Numbered from the stretch's first letter, positions 33,351 to 43,156 are shown. The stretch: 64,000 nt of DNA from Providencia sp. R33 (GCF_019343475.1 NZ_CP072453.1:4402001-4466000); one strand, 5' to 3'. The notes: generated from the letters alone by a model not told the origin. Program-made: numbers and translations.

Positions 33351-34304
33351 ATGACCGACAAACTGACCTCCTTACGTAGTCTGACAACTGTTGTTGCTGA
33401 TACCGGCGACATCGAAGCAATGAAGCTTTACAAACCACAAGATGCGACCACTAACCCGTCGCTGATCTTAAATGCTGCACAAATTCCTGAGTACCGTAAA
33501 TTAATTGATGAAGCGGTTGAATGGGCACGTAAGCAAAGCAGCAATCGCGAGCAACAAATTATCGATGCTTGTGACAAACTGGCTGTGAATATCGGTCTGG
33601 AAATTCTGAAATTAGTTCCGGGTCGTATTTCTACTGAAGTTGATGCACGTCTTTCTTATGACGAAGAAGCCTGTATTGCTAAAGCACGTCATTTAATCAA
33701 AATGTATAACGATGCAGGTATCAGCAATGATCGCATCCTGATTAAATTAGCGTCAACTTGGCAAGGTATCCGCGCGGCGGAAAAACTGGAAAAAGAAGGC
33801 ATCAACTGTAACCTGACTTTATTATTCTCTTTTGCTCAAGCACGTGCTTGTGCGGAAGCAGGTGTTTACCTGATCTCTCCATTTGTGGGCCGTATCCTTG
33901 ACTGGTACAAAGCAAATACTGACAAAAAAGAGTTTGCACCACAAGAAGACCCAGGTGTGGTTTCTGTGACTGAAATCTACAACTACTACAAAGCGCATGG
34001 CTACAAAACTGTGGTTATGGGTGCAAGCTTCCGTAATGTGGGCGAAATCATTGAATTAGCAGGTTGTGACCGCTTAACAATCTCCCCAGGCCTACTGAAA
34101 GAGCTGTCTGAGTCTGAAGGCGCATTAGTGCGTAAACTGACAGATGCAGGCAAAACACAAGAGCCAGGCGCTAAACTGACTGAAGCTGAATTCTACTGGC
34201 AGCACAACCAAGATCCAATGGCGGTTGATAAACTGTCTGACGGTATCCGTAAGTTCGCTGTAGACCAAGAAAAACTGGAAAAAATGATTGCAGATCTTCT
34301 GTAA
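33351..34304 (+). CDS. talB: Transaldolase B
   Basis: TalB interconverts sedoheptulose 7-phosphate plus glyceraldehyde 3-phosphate with erythrose 4-phosphate plus fructose 6-phosphate. The ATG at 33351 gives MTDKLTSLRSLTTVVADTGD and 317 residues, equal to E. coli TalB; a reading from 33276 would translate ERIC sequence. The Schiff-base lysine is in RILIKLASTWQGIRA near residue 132, and TTNPSLILNAAQ is near 33-44. The ribosome site is weak (CTAAAG), and an ERIC occupies the leader. Confidence 0.97.
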   Translation: MTDKLTSLRSLTTVVADTGDIEAMKLYKPQDATTNPSLILNAAQIPEYRKLIDEAVEWARKQSSNREQQIIDACDKLAVNIGLEILKLVPGRISTEVDARLSYDEEACIAKARHLIKMYNDAGISNDRILIKLASTWQGIRAAEKLEKEGINCNLTLLFSFAQARACAEAGVYLISPFVGRILDWYKANTDKKEFAPQEDPGVVSVTEIYNYYKAHGYKTVVMGASFRNVGEIIELAGCDRLTISPGLLKELSESEGALVRKLTDAGKTQEPGAKLTEAEFYWQHNQDPMAVDKLSDGIRKFAVDQEKLEKMIADLL

Positions 34305-34323
34305 TTTTTTCTAGCTTCGTCAA

Positions 34324-34350
34324 AACCCAGCCAATTGGTTGGGTTTTTTT
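34324..34350 (+). terminator. Terminator after talB
   Basis: Stem AACCCAGCCAA / TTGGTTGGGTT with one G-T pair and essentially no loop beyond the AATT turn, then seven T. Confidence 0.85.
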
Positions 34351-34493
34351 ATGGCTATTATTCATTGAGTTACTTCTCAATTTAAATATAAAAAAACCGC
34401 AACGCTGCACGAAAACATGCTTCATGGTATGATACCGCACCTGTTTATGGGCAAAGTTAAACAGTTTCTGATAAGTCAATTTTTGAGGTTTGT

Positions 34494-35075
34494 ATGAATG
34501 AATTGCGCATAGGTCTGGTTTCGGTTTCTGATCGTGCTTCGAGCGGTATCTACGAAGATAAAGGCATCCCAGCACTCGAAGAGTGGTTAGCAAAAACGCT
34601 GACAACCCCTTTTCGCATTGAAACACGGTTAATTCCTGATGAGCAAATCATGATTGAACAAACTTTGTGTGAGCTAGTGGATGAATTTGCCTGTCATTTA
34701 GTGCTCACAACAGGTGGCACAGGGCCTGCTCGTCGTGATGTGACACCAGATGCAACGTTAGCCATTGCTGATCGTGAAATGCCGGGGTTTGGTGAGCAAA
34801 TGCGCCAAATTAGCCTGAAATTTGTTCCCACGGCTATTCTATCGCGTCAGGTCGGCGTGATCCGCAATCAAGCCTTAATATTGAATTTACCGGGGCAACC
34901 AAAAGCGATTGCTGAAACATTAGAAGGGCTAAAAGATAAAGAAGGTAATGTGTTGGTATCTGGCATTTTTGCCAGCGTTCCCTATTGTATTCAATTGCTT
35001 GATGGCCCGTATGTGGAAACGGATCCTGCCATAGTGAAAGCATTTAGGCCAAAATCGGCGATCCGTACCGAGTAA
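34494..35075 (+). CDS. mog: Molybdopterin adenylyltransferase Mog
   Basis: Mog adenylates molybdopterin before molybdate insertion. MoaB/MogA fold with GLVSVSDRASSGIYEDKGIP at about 6-25 and the substrate-binding TTGGTGPARRDVTPDATL near 72-89. 193 residues. The talB-mog-satP order is that of E. coli. The gene has its own 5' region after the talB terminator. Confidence 0.96.
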   Translation: MNELRIGLVSVSDRASSGIYEDKGIPALEEWLAKTLTTPFRIETRLIPDEQIMIEQTLCELVDEFACHLVLTTGGTGPARRDVTPDATLAIADREMPGFGEQMRQISLKFVPTAILSRQVGVIRNQALILNLPGQPKAIAETLEGLKDKEGNVLVSGIFASVPYCIQLLDGPYVETDPAIVKAFRPKSAIRTE

Positions 35076-35087
35076 TTCTTTGAATGC

Positions 35088-35115
35088 AATCAGGTGAGCA
35101 TTCACTCACCTGATT
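35088..35115. terminator. Bidirectional hairpin between mog and satP
   Basis: AATCAGGTGAG / CTCACCTGATT perfect 11-bp stem between convergent genes. The T-tract is short. Confidence 0.75.
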
Positions 35116-35133
35116 AAATATCATTAGCAATAA

Positions 35134-35700
35134 TTAGCCACGCTGGCCAATAGGTAACACAGTTCTACCATATTGCTCATTTAACACTTCTGCGACCGCT
35201 AAATAGAACGCACTCGCGCCACAGATAATTCCTTCGAAACCTGCAAACTTGAGTAGCGCAGCGTTGCCTGTCAGATTACCGATGGCAAGTAAGGCAAATA
35301 AGACAGTTAAGCTGCCGAAAACAAATTGCAGCACAAAGTTCGCTTTAAATGTGCCAAGGAACATGAAGAAGGTAAATACGCCCCAAATCGCGAGGAAAAC
35401 GCCTAAAAACTCAGGGGAAGTTGCTTCGGCTAACCCCATGGTAGGTAAAAATAATAAGCCAACTAATGCAATCCAAAACATCCCATAAGAGGTAAATGCG
35501 GTTGCGCCAAATGTATTGCCTTTCTTATATTCAATTAGCCCTGCGATAAATTGGGCAATCCCACCATAAAAAATACCCATACTTAAAATAACAGATGAAA
35601 GCGGAAAAAATCCTGCGTTATGAATATTCAGCAGGATGGTTGTCATACCAAAGCCTAGTAAACCAAGTGGGCCTGGATTTGCAAGAGAGCTAGACTGCAT
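35134..35700 (-). CDS. satP: Acetate/succinate transporter SatP
   Basis: A proton-linked acetate and succinate uptake carrier of the AceTr (GPR1/FUN34/YaaH) family with six membrane segments. The family motif ANPGPLGLLGFGMTT (NPAPLGL type) is at the N-terminus, and AEVLNEQYGRTVLPIG closes the protein. The ATG at 35700 is chosen because AGAGG precedes it and the 188-residue product equals E. coli SatP; a start 30 bp earlier lacks a site. Confidence 0.94.
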   Translation of the reverse strand: MQSSSLANPGPLGLLGFGMTTILLNIHNAGFFPLSSVILSMGIFYGGIAQFIAGLIEYKKGNTFGATAFTSYGMFWIALVGLLFLPTMGLAEATSPEFLGVFLAIWGVFTFFMFLGTFKANFVLQFVFGSLTVLFALLAIGNLTGNAALLKFAGFEGIICGASAFYLAVAEVLNEQYGRTVLPIGQRG

Positions 35701-35853
35701 ATAACCTCTGGTAAAATATATAAAATTCAAATAGATAAATTAAAATTAAACACCGCCAAAATGGCAGTGGCGGCGAATCATACGCAGTTTTAGTTGTCTA
35801 AACAATGATCACAAGACAGGTTTTTTTGCAATAAATGCAAATTTTTTTTAATT

Positions 35854-35888
35854 CCCCCCTTGATGAATGGATTTACGACCCCATCTTT
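35854..35888 (+). promoter_or_regulatory. Sigma-32 heat-shock promoter of dnaK
   Basis: CCCCCCTTGAT (-35 region) and CCCCATCTTT (-10 region, with CCCCAT at 35879-35884) lie about 14 bp apart. This nearly copies the E. coli dnaK P1 promoter (CCCCCTTGATG..ACGACCCCATTT). It lies about 150 bp upstream of dnaK. Confidence 0.92.
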
Positions 35889-36037
35889 AAAGCATCAACC
35901 GATATCTCTGTGAATTATTGCGTATTGAAAAATAATTTAGGCTCAGGGTTAAAAACACCCTTGAAAAAGAAATATTGAGCCGCATATAGATTGATATCGA
36001 AATCATAGTGAAAAGAATTCCTTTGGAGGCGTTTTAG

Positions 36038-37948
36038 ATGGGTAAAATTATTGGTATCGACTTGGGTACAACTAACTCATGCGTTGCAATTATGGATGGT
36101 ACTACCGCTCGTGTTCTGGAGAACAGCGAGGGTGACAGAACTACTCCTTCCATCATTGCGTACACTCAAGATGGTGAAATTTTAGTTGGTCAGCCAGCAA
36201 AACGTCAGGCTGTTACTAATCCAGAAAATACTTTATTTGCAATCAAGCGTTTGATTGGTCGTCGTTTCCAAGACGAAGAAGTTCAGCGCGATGTCGCTAT
36301 CATGCCATACAAAATCATTGCGGCAGATAACGGCGATGCTTGGTTAGATGTGAAAGGCCAAAAAATGGCTCCACCACAAGTTTCTGCTGAAGTTCTGAAA
36401 AAAATGAAGAAAACAGCGGAAGATTACTTGGGTGAACCAGTGACAGAAGCGGTTATTACTGTTCCTGCATACTTCAATGATGCTCAGCGTCAAGCTACTA
36501 AAGATGCGGGCCGTATCGCTGGTTTAGAAGTAAAACGTATCATCAACGAACCAACAGCAGCGGCATTAGCTTATGGTTTAGACCGTGAAATTGGTAACCG
36601 TACAATTGCTGTTTACGACTTAGGTGGTGGTACATTCGACTTATCAATCATCGAAATTGATGAAGTTGATGGCGAAAAAACCTATGAAGTTCTGGCAACC
36701 AATGGTGATACTCACTTAGGTGGTGAAGACTTCGATACACGTTTAATCAACTACTTAGTTGAAGAATTTAAGAAAGAACAAGGTGTTGACCTGCGTAACG
36801 ATCCGTTAGCAATGCAACGTCTGAAAGAATCTGCTGAAAAAGCAAAAATTGAGCTGTCTTCTGCACAACAAACTGATGTGAACCTGCCATACATCACTGC
36901 AGATGCAACAGGTCCAAAGCACATGAACATCAAAGTGACTCGTGCAAAATTAGAGTCACTGGTAGAAGACTTAGTTAAACGTTCAATGGAACCAGTGAAA
37001 GTTGCTCTGCAAGACGCCGGCTTAAGCGTGAGCGAAATCAACGACGTTATCTTAGTCGGTGGTCAAACACGTATGCCAATGGTTCAAAAAGTGGTTGCAG
37101 ACTTCTTTGGTAAAGAACCACGTAAAGACGTTAACCCAGACGAAGCGGTTGCAATGGGTGCAGCAGTACAAGGTGGTGTTTTAGCCGGTGATGTTAAAGA
37201 CGTTCTGTTACTTGACGTAACGCCTCTGTCTTTAGGTATCGAAACTATGGGTGGCGTGATGACTTCGTTAATTTCGAAGAATACCACTATCCCAACAAAA
37301 CACAGCCAAGTGTTCTCAACTGCTGAAGATAACCAAGCAGCCGTGACAATCCATGTTCTGCAAGGTGAACGTAAACGTGCGGGTGATAACAAATCACTGG
37401 GCCAATTTAACTTAGACGGTATCCAAGCAGCACCACGCGGTATGCCACAAATCGAAGTTACTTTCGACATCGATGCTGATGGTATCTTGCATGTGTCTGC
37501 GAAAGACAAAAACAGCGGTCGTGAGCAAAACATCACCATTAAAGCTTCTTCAGGTCTAAACGACGAAGAAATCGAAAAAATGGTACGTGACGCGGAAGCG
37601 AACGCAGAAGCTGACCGTAAATTTGAAGAGTTAGTGCAGGTTCGTAACCAAGCTGACCAACTGGTTCACGGTACACGTAAACAAATCGAAGAAGCAGGTG
37701 ACAAATTACCAGCGGACGATAAAGCAAACATCGAAAAAGCAACATCTGAGTTAGAAGCAGCAGCGAAAGGCGAAGATAAAGCGGATATCGAAGCGAAAAT
37801 CCAAGCTTTAGTCACTGCATCTGCAAAACTTCTGGAAATCGCACAGCAACAAGCTCAAGCGGGCGGTGCACCTGGCGCAGAAGCGAAGAAAGATGACGAT
37901 GTTGTTGACGCTGAGTTCGAAGAAGTTAACGATAAAGACAAAAAATAA
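36038..37948 (+). CDS. dnaK: Chaperone protein DnaK (Hsp70)
   Basis: An ATP-driven Hsp70 that binds exposed hydrophobic segments with DnaJ and GrpE and restrains sigma-32. The actin-like ATPase opens GIDLGTTNSCVAIMDG and has VYDLGGGTFDLSIIE near residue 195. The interdomain linker DVLLLDVTPLSLG is near 388, followed by the peptide-binding domain and a helical lid. The C-terminus is the acidic DDDVVDAEFEEVND motif. 636 residues. Ribosome site GGAGG at 36024-36028. Confidence 0.98.
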   Translation: MGKIIGIDLGTTNSCVAIMDGTTARVLENSEGDRTTPSIIAYTQDGEILVGQPAKRQAVTNPENTLFAIKRLIGRRFQDEEVQRDVAIMPYKIIAADNGDAWLDVKGQKMAPPQVSAEVLKKMKKTAEDYLGEPVTEAVITVPAYFNDAQRQATKDAGRIAGLEVKRIINEPTAAALAYGLDREIGNRTIAVYDLGGGTFDLSIIEIDEVDGEKTYEVLATNGDTHLGGEDFDTRLINYLVEEFKKEQGVDLRNDPLAMQRLKESAEKAKIELSSAQQTDVNLPYITADATGPKHMNIKVTRAKLESLVEDLVKRSMEPVKVALQDAGLSVSEINDVILVGGQTRMPMVQKVVADFFGKEPRKDVNPDEAVAMGAAVQGGVLAGDVKDVLLLDVTPLSLGIETMGGVMTSLISKNTTIPTKHSQVFSTAEDNQAAVTIHVLQGERKRAGDNKSLGQFNLDGIQAAPRGMPQIEVTFDIDADGILHVSAKDKNSGREQNITIKASSGLNDEEIEKMVRDAEANAEADRKFEELVQVRNQADQLVHGTRKQIEEAGDKLPADDKANIEKATSELEAAAKGEDKADIEAKIQALVTASAKLLEIAQQQAQAGGAPGAEAKKDDDVVDAEFEEVNDKDKK

Positions 37949-38034
37949 TGCCCTTAGCGGGCGCAGTAGCTGTAGTGATGATGGTTAATAGTTACTGATA
38001 CCGGATACGGGCGTTGAGGGAACTCTGCGCCCGT
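37949..38034 (+). promoter_or_regulatory. Two hairpins in the dnaK-dnaJ intercistronic region
   Basis: GCCC-TTAGC-GGGC directly after the dnaK stop, then ACGGGCG..GAG-GGAA-CTC..CGCCCGT (38007-38034) with a GNRA-type tetraloop. Neither has a T-run, so they probably protect the dnaK message or damp dnaJ rather than terminate (inference). E. coli also has structured RNA in this gap. Confidence 0.55.
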
Positions 38035-38057
38035 TCCGCATGTTAAGGGTAAATTAA

Positions 38058-39197
38058 ATGGCAAAAAGAGACTTTTATCAGGTTTTAGAACTTGAAAAGA
38101 ATGCTTCAGAAAAAGACATCAAAAGAGCGTATAAGCGCTTAGCAATGAAATACCATCCTGACCGTAATCAGGATAATAAAGATGAATCTGAAGAAAAATT
38201 TAAAGAAATTAAAGAAGCTTACGAAGTTCTTTCCGATGAGCAAAAACGTGCCGCTTATGACCAATATGGTCACGCTGCGTTTGAACAAGGCGGAATGGGC
38301 GGCGGTGGCGGCTTCGGCGGTGGTGCTGACTTTAGCGATATCTTTGGTGACGTCTTCGGTGATATTTTCGGAGGCGGTCGCAGACAACAACGCCCAAGCC
38401 GTGGCTCTGATCTGCAGTACAACATGGAATTGACTCTGGAAGAGGCTGTTCGTGGAGTGACCAAAGAAATTCGTATTCCAACGCTAGAAACCTGTGATGT
38501 ATGTCATGGCAACGGCGCGAAACCAGGAACCAGTGCGGATACATGCTCTACCTGTCATGGTATGGGTCAAGTGCATATGCGACAAGGCTTTTTCTCGGTA
38601 CAACAACCTTGCCCAACCTGTCATGGTCGCGGAAAAGTGATCAAAGATCCATGCAACAAATGTCATGGTCATGGCCGTGTTGAAAGATATAAAACACTGT
38701 CAGTGAAAATTCCAGCGGGTGTTGATACGGGTGATCGTGTTCGTTTGTCTGGTGAAGGCGAAGCAGGTGAGAACGGTGCTCCAGCAGGAGATTTATTCGT
38801 TCAGGTTCATGTATTGCCTCATAACATTTTTGAGCGTGATGGTAATAACCTGCACTGCGAAGTACCAATCAACTTTGCCGATGCAGCATTGGGTGGTGAA
38901 ATTGAAGTACCAACCCTTGATGGCCGTGTGAAACTGAAAATTCCAGCGGAAACCCAAACTGGCAAAATTTTCCGTATGAAAGGAAAAGGCGTGAAATCGG
39001 TGCGTGGTGGTCTGCAAGGTGATTTGATGTGCCACATTGTTGTAGAAACACCGGTAAAACTGAATGAGAAACAAAAAGCGTTACTCAAAGAGTTTGGTGA
39101 GTCCTTAGGTGGCAAGAGCGGGGAAAAAAATAGCCCACGTTCGAAAAGCTTTCTAGATGGCGTGAAAAAATTCTTTGATGATTTAACGAATAAATAA
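38058..39197 (+). CDS. dnaJ: Co-chaperone DnaJ (Hsp40)
   Basis: DnaJ delivers substrates to DnaK and stimulates its ATPase. J domain with HPD in KYHPDRNQ near residues 33-35, a Gly/Phe-rich linker (about 75-108), then four CxxCxGxG zinc repeats (CDVCHGNG, CSTCHGMG, CPTCHGRG, CNKCHGHG), and the C-terminal substrate domains. 379 residues. It follows dnaK by 109 bp and shares its heat-shock promoter. Confidence 0.98.
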   Translation: MAKRDFYQVLELEKNASEKDIKRAYKRLAMKYHPDRNQDNKDESEEKFKEIKEAYEVLSDEQKRAAYDQYGHAAFEQGGMGGGGGFGGGADFSDIFGDVFGDIFGGGRRQQRPSRGSDLQYNMELTLEEAVRGVTKEIRIPTLETCDVCHGNGAKPGTSADTCSTCHGMGQVHMRQGFFSVQQPCPTCHGRGKVIKDPCNKCHGHGRVERYKTLSVKIPAGVDTGDRVRLSGEGEAGENGAPAGDLFVQVHVLPHNIFERDGNNLHCEVPINFADAALGGEIEVPTLDGRVKLKIPAETQTGKIFRMKGKGVKSVRGGLQGDLMCHIVVETPVKLNEKQKALLKEFGESLGGKSGEKNSPRSKSFLDGVKKFFDDLTNK

Positions 39198-39220
39198 GTG
39201 TTAATCATTCTCTAAATTAG

Positions 39221-39259
39221 AATGGCTGGTCTGTGAAATGCAGAACCAGCCATTTTTTA
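39221..39259. terminator. Bidirectional terminator after dnaJ
   Basis: AATGGCTGG..CTG / CAG..CCAGCCATT stem with T-run, between dnaJ and the convergent amidohydrolase. Confidence 0.88.
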
Positions 39260-39261
39260 TA

Positions 39262-40662
39262 TTATTTAACGACTTCCCCACTGGCGATAACCGTTTCGCG
39301 TACTTTGTTTGCAAAGTCTTGTGCTTCTTGAATAATCACTTTTTCATCTGCGGTGAGCAATTGGCGGTCTTGCATCAAAACTTTACCGTCCACAATGGTA
39401 TGACGAACATTGGCACCATTCGCCCCATAAACGAGCGCGGCATATGGGCTATACATCGGCACCATATTTGGCGATTTAGTATCAATCACAATAATATCTG
39501 CAAGTTTGCCTGTTTCAAGGGAGCCTAATTTATCTTCCATATGTAGCACTTTGGCTGAGCCTTTGGTGGCTAGCTCAACGACAGTGAGTGGGGGCATTGC
39601 AGCTCTATCTTTGTTCTCCAGTTTATGAATTTTACCAACTAAATTGAGCTCATTTAACGTCGTTAGGGTATTACTCGACATTGGACCATCAGTTCCTAAC
39701 CCTACACGGATACCTTTTTCTAACATGGTTGTGACAGGCGCAACGCCTTTTGCTGATTTGGTGTTGGCACTGATATTGTGCGCGACACCGACATCGAATT
39801 TTTTCAGCAAATCCATGTCTTGTTCATTCACCATAATGGCATGTGCGGCAATGACTTTGTTATTCAGAGCACCAATATCCGCCATGTATTGAACGGGGCT
39901 TTTTCCGCCAGTTCGTTTCGCGATTTCTTCTTGTTCGCGATCAGTTTCAGCTAAGTGGATCATTACAGGAACATCAAGTTCTTGAGACAACTTTGAAATT
40001 TGCTGTAAATGTTCAGTTGAGTTGGTATAAGGGGCGTGTGGGGCAAAAGCTGGTGTTATACGAGGGTGGTCTTTGTATTGATTAATAAAATTTATTGCGT
40101 ATTGAATGCCTTCATCTGCGTTTTTGGCATCAGCAACAGGGAACTGGATGACTGACTCGCCTAAAACCGCTCTTAAGCCAATTTTATCCACTGTTTTAGC
40201 CACTTCGTCTTCAAAATAATACATATCGACATACGTTGTGACACCGCCTTTTATCATTTCAATATTCGCAAGATTCGCCCCAATACGGACCATTTCACGG
40301 CTTACCATCTTACTTTCTAGGGGAAATATATAACGATGTAAGCGGTCTGGAACATCGTCTGCTAATGAACGAAAAACAGTCATTGAGGCGTGAGTGTGGG
40401 TATTAATTAAACCAGGCATGACAATATCGCCCTCAACATTGAGCACATTCGGAGCGTGGTAATCTTTCGTGAGTTCAGGGCCACCAACCGCAATGATTTT
40501 ATTTTCTTTAATAACCACAGTGCCGTTCTCGATAATACGATTTTTAGCATCCATCGTTAAGACAGTACCACCAACAATCATAATATCCGCAGGTGTGGCT
40601 GAAAAACTGGCAAAAGAAGCCGTCATTGTTGCGAGGGCTAATAAGGATTTTGTAAAAGACAT
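39262..40662 (-). CDS. Exported amidohydrolase of the MtaD/SsnA (TRZ/ATZ) type
   Basis: A metal-dependent deaminase or hydrolase of 466 residues. Metal ligands are visible as NTHTHASM (His89, His91), MIHLAETDREQEE, AHAIMVN and GTDGPMSSN, the pattern of 5'-methylthioadenosine/S-adenosylhomocysteine and related deaminases; the substrate cannot be read from the sequence. Unusually, residues 1-22 (MSFTKSLLALATMTASFASF then SA) look like a signal peptide, so it may act in the periplasm. An EamA-type transporter lies 76 bp upstream on the same strand, a possible operon. Confidence 0.85.
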   Translation of the reverse strand: MSFTKSLLALATMTASFASFSATPADIMIVGGTVLTMDAKNRIIENGTVVIKENKIIAVGGPELTKDYHAPNVLNVEGDIVMPGLINTHTHASMTVFRSLADDVPDRLHRYIFPLESKMVSREMVRIGANLANIEMIKGGVTTYVDMYYFEDEVAKTVDKIGLRAVLGESVIQFPVADAKNADEGIQYAINFINQYKDHPRITPAFAPHAPYTNSTEHLQQISKLSQELDVPVMIHLAETDREQEEIAKRTGGKSPVQYMADIGALNNKVIAAHAIMVNEQDMDLLKKFDVGVAHNISANTKSAKGVAPVTTMLEKGIRVGLGTDGPMSSNTLTTLNELNLVGKIHKLENKDRAAMPPLTVVELATKGSAKVLHMEDKLGSLETGKLADIIVIDTKSPNMVPMYSPYAALVYGANGANVRHTIVDGKVLMQDRQLLTADEKVIIQEAQDFANKVRETVIASGEVVK

Positions 40663-40738
40663 TGTTACCTCATATCTAAATGAAAAATTAGTTTTTATTT
40701 TTTATAAAAGGCTCAAGCAGACTTAGCGAGAGCGCTAA

Positions 40739-41587
40739 TTAACCGCTGAGCTTAGCAAGTAAAACACCGGATAAAATCACCAGACAGGCTAATATTCGCA
40801 TCAGATTGAATTTTTCTTTTAAAAACACAATCGAAAGAAACATTGCAAATAGCACACTGGTCTCTCGGATTGCTGCCACCATAACAATAGGTGCTTGGCT
40901 CATAGCCCAGATAGCGATGCCATAGCTTACTAATTGCATTAGCCCGCCTAATAACCCAGAACGCCAATATTGCTGTAAACCTAGCACTAATGTTCCGCGG
41001 TATTTGATAAGGCCAGGAATGGTTAAAACAATACCATTTAATAAAAAGAGCCAAAGCGTATATACGACAGGGTCTTCACTGGCTCGTGCCCCATGGCCAT
41101 CTGAAAGCGTGTAGCAGGCAGTAAAAAAGGCAGTAAATAAAGCAAAAGCTAATGCTCTCCCTTTGATATTTAATTTAAATTTTCTTCCAGCAAAGGCGAT
41201 GAGTAAAACGCCACTAATAATGAGTAGTATGCCAATAAAACCCATTAATGGAATAAACTCATTGAATAATAAGGCACCAAGTAATGCCGTAATCAATGGC
41301 GCAGAGCCGCGTGATATAGGATAAATTTGGCTCAAATCACCGTATGTATAAGCTTGGCTTAAAAAGTAGGTGTAGCCAATGTGGAACAAAACCGATAATG
41401 CCAACCAATGCATTGCTTCGGGAGATGGTAGCCCTAACCAAAATATTGCAGGGATGGCTAATACACCCGAAAAAAAAGAAATCATTACGAGACCAAAAAA
41501 ACGGTCATTACCAAATTTAACTAAGGCGTTCCAGCTTGCATGGCAAAATGCAGCAAAAAGGACGGCTAATAATACGTAAGTGGTCAT
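40739..41587 (-). CDS. EamA/DMT family transporter
   Basis: A 282-residue inner-membrane protein with about ten hydrophobic segments in two EamA repeats of five, typical of drug/metabolite transporters. SRGSAPLITALLGALLFNE in repeat one and RETSVLFAMFLSIVFLKEKF in repeat two are the characteristic conserved helices. The substrate is unknown. It precedes the amidohydrolase gene, so the pair may export or import a substrate of that enzyme (inference). Confidence 0.85.
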   Translation of the reverse strand: MTTYVLLAVLFAAFCHASWNALVKFGNDRFFGLVMISFFSGVLAIPAIFWLGLPSPEAMHWLALSVLFHIGYTYFLSQAYTYGDLSQIYPISRGSAPLITALLGALLFNEFIPLMGFIGILLIISGVLLIAFAGRKFKLNIKGRALAFALFTAFFTACYTLSDGHGARASEDPVVYTLWLFLLNGIVLTIPGLIKYRGTLVLGLQQYWRSGLLGGLMQLVSYGIAIWAMSQAPIVMVAAIRETSVLFAMFLSIVFLKEKFNLMRILACLVILSGVLLAKLSG

Positions 41588-41980
41588 AATTTAAGAATAA
41601 AGATTATTTTTTTGTTTGAAAAATAAAGAAATTTGTTTTGCGAAGCGCTTTGCAAAATGGTTGTAACTTAGTCTCCCATATTAAAAATTATTGCGAAACC
41701 CTTCGAACCGAAAAAATAGATGATTGCGACAAGAACATCAAAAAATGTAACCTTAGAAAAAACGAGAAAAAGTTGAATTTATAAAGTCATTTTTTTAATA
41801 AATTTATTATTTGTTTTTATAAAAGTTGTCTATAGTGAAATTAACGTTTCTTTATCATTTTGAGTGATCTCTAACCTGAATTGATCGTTAATTCCGAGCT
41901 TTAATGGATAAATAAACGATTTTTTACGAATTAATAATTATCATAATATTAACATTCAAAAAATATTGAGGTTAAAAGAA
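41588..41980. other. Gene-free AT-rich interval upstream of nhaA
   Basis: About 390 bp between divergent genes, presumably holding both promoters and NhaR sites. No repeat or ORF is evident. Confidence 0.5.
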
Positions 41981-43156
41981 ATGACAGCAATTATTCGTAA
42001 ATTCTTAAGGTTAGAAGCAGCAGGGGGCTTACTCCTGATTATTGCTGCCATAGTTGCTTTGATTATGGCTAATACGCCATTGCAAGGGGCTTATCAGCAA
42101 TTTTTAGAGATACCTGTGTCGATTAAAATTTCAGACTTCGGTTTAGATAAGCCATTAATTTTATGGATTAATGACTTCCTAATGGCTATTTTTTTCTTAG
42201 TCGTGGGTCTTGAAGTTAAACGTGAATTATTGGAAGGATCTCTCGCGGGTCGTGATAAAGCCATATTTCCAGCAATTGCAGCATTAGGTGGGATGATTGC
42301 TCCTGCATTAATTTATCTGCTTTTTAATGGTGGAAATGAAATCACTCAACAAGGTTGGGCGATACCAGCGGCAACAGATATTGCATTTGCTTTAGGCGTT
42401 ATGGCTTTATTAGGTAAGCGCGTACCCACAGAGTTAAAGGTCTTTTTATTAGCGTTAGCCATTATCGATGACCTTGGTGTCATTGTAATTATTGCCTTTT
42501 TCTATACAAGTTCTGTTTCAATGATTGCGCTAAGTTTGGCTGCGTTATGTATTGCAATATTGGTCACAATGAACTGGCGCAAAGTGGAAAATACAGCAGC
42601 TTATTTAGTTATAGGGCTGATATTGTGGGTGTGTATATTAAAATCAGGTGTTCATGCAACATTGGCGGGGGTTATTGTTGGTTTCTTAATTCCATTACAG
42701 GGCACAAACCAAACAAAACCTTCTGAAGAGCTTGAGCATGTCTTACATCCGTGGGTTGTCTATTTAATTTTGCCTATTTTTGCATTTGCAAATTCGGGTG
42801 TGCAGTTACAAGGTGTGACTTTTGATGGGTTATTAAGTCCATTGCCACTAGGTGTCGCTGCAGGGCTGATATTTGGTAAGCCAATTGGTATTTTCTTATT
42901 TAGTTGGATTTCGGTAAAACTTGGTTTTGCGAAATTACCAGAGTCGATTAATTTAAAGCAAGTTTTTGCCGTTTCAGTGCTATGTGGGATCGGTTTTACT
43001 ATGTCTATTTTTATAACCGGACTCGCATTTGATGGCATGGATGAGGTATATAGTACTTACTCTCGCCTAGGTATTTTAATTGGCTCGACAGTTTCAGCGC
43101 TACTTGGTTATTTTATGTTAAGGGTAGTCTTACCGAAGCAAAAACAATTAGAATGA
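41981..43156 (+). CDS. nhaA: Na+/H+ antiporter NhaA
   Basis: NhaA exchanges two protons for one sodium ion, protecting against salt and alkaline pH. The ATG at 41981 gives 391 residues; a TTG reading 15 bp earlier is unlikely. The transport aspartates Asp163 and Asp164 (LAIIDDLGVI) and Asp133 (ATDIAFALG) sit at the same numbers as in E. coli NhaA. About twelve membrane segments. Its activator gene nhaR follows. Confidence 0.97.
   Translation: MTAIIRKFLRLEAAGGLLLIIAAIVALIMANTPLQGAYQQFLEIPVSIKISDFGLDKPLILWINDFLMAIFFLVVGLEVKRELLEGSLAGRDKAIFPAIAALGGMIAPALIYLLFNGGNEITQQGWAIPAATDIAFALGVMALLGKRVPTELKVFLLALAIIDDLGVIVIIAFFYTSSVSMIALSLAALCIAILVTMNWRKVENTAAYLVIGLILWVCILKSGVHATLAGVIVGFLIPLQGTNQTKPSEELEHVLHPWVVYLILPIFAFANSGVQLQGVTFDGLLSPLPLGVAAGLIFGKPIGIFLFSWISVKLGFAKLPESINLKQVFAVSVLCGIGFTMSIFITGLAFDGMDEVYSTYSRLGILIGSTVSALLGYFMLRVVLPKQKQLE

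Noticed and set aside
36751..37539. Long antisense frames within dnaK
   Set aside because: Shadows of a biased coding sequence, with no start signals or family resemblance.
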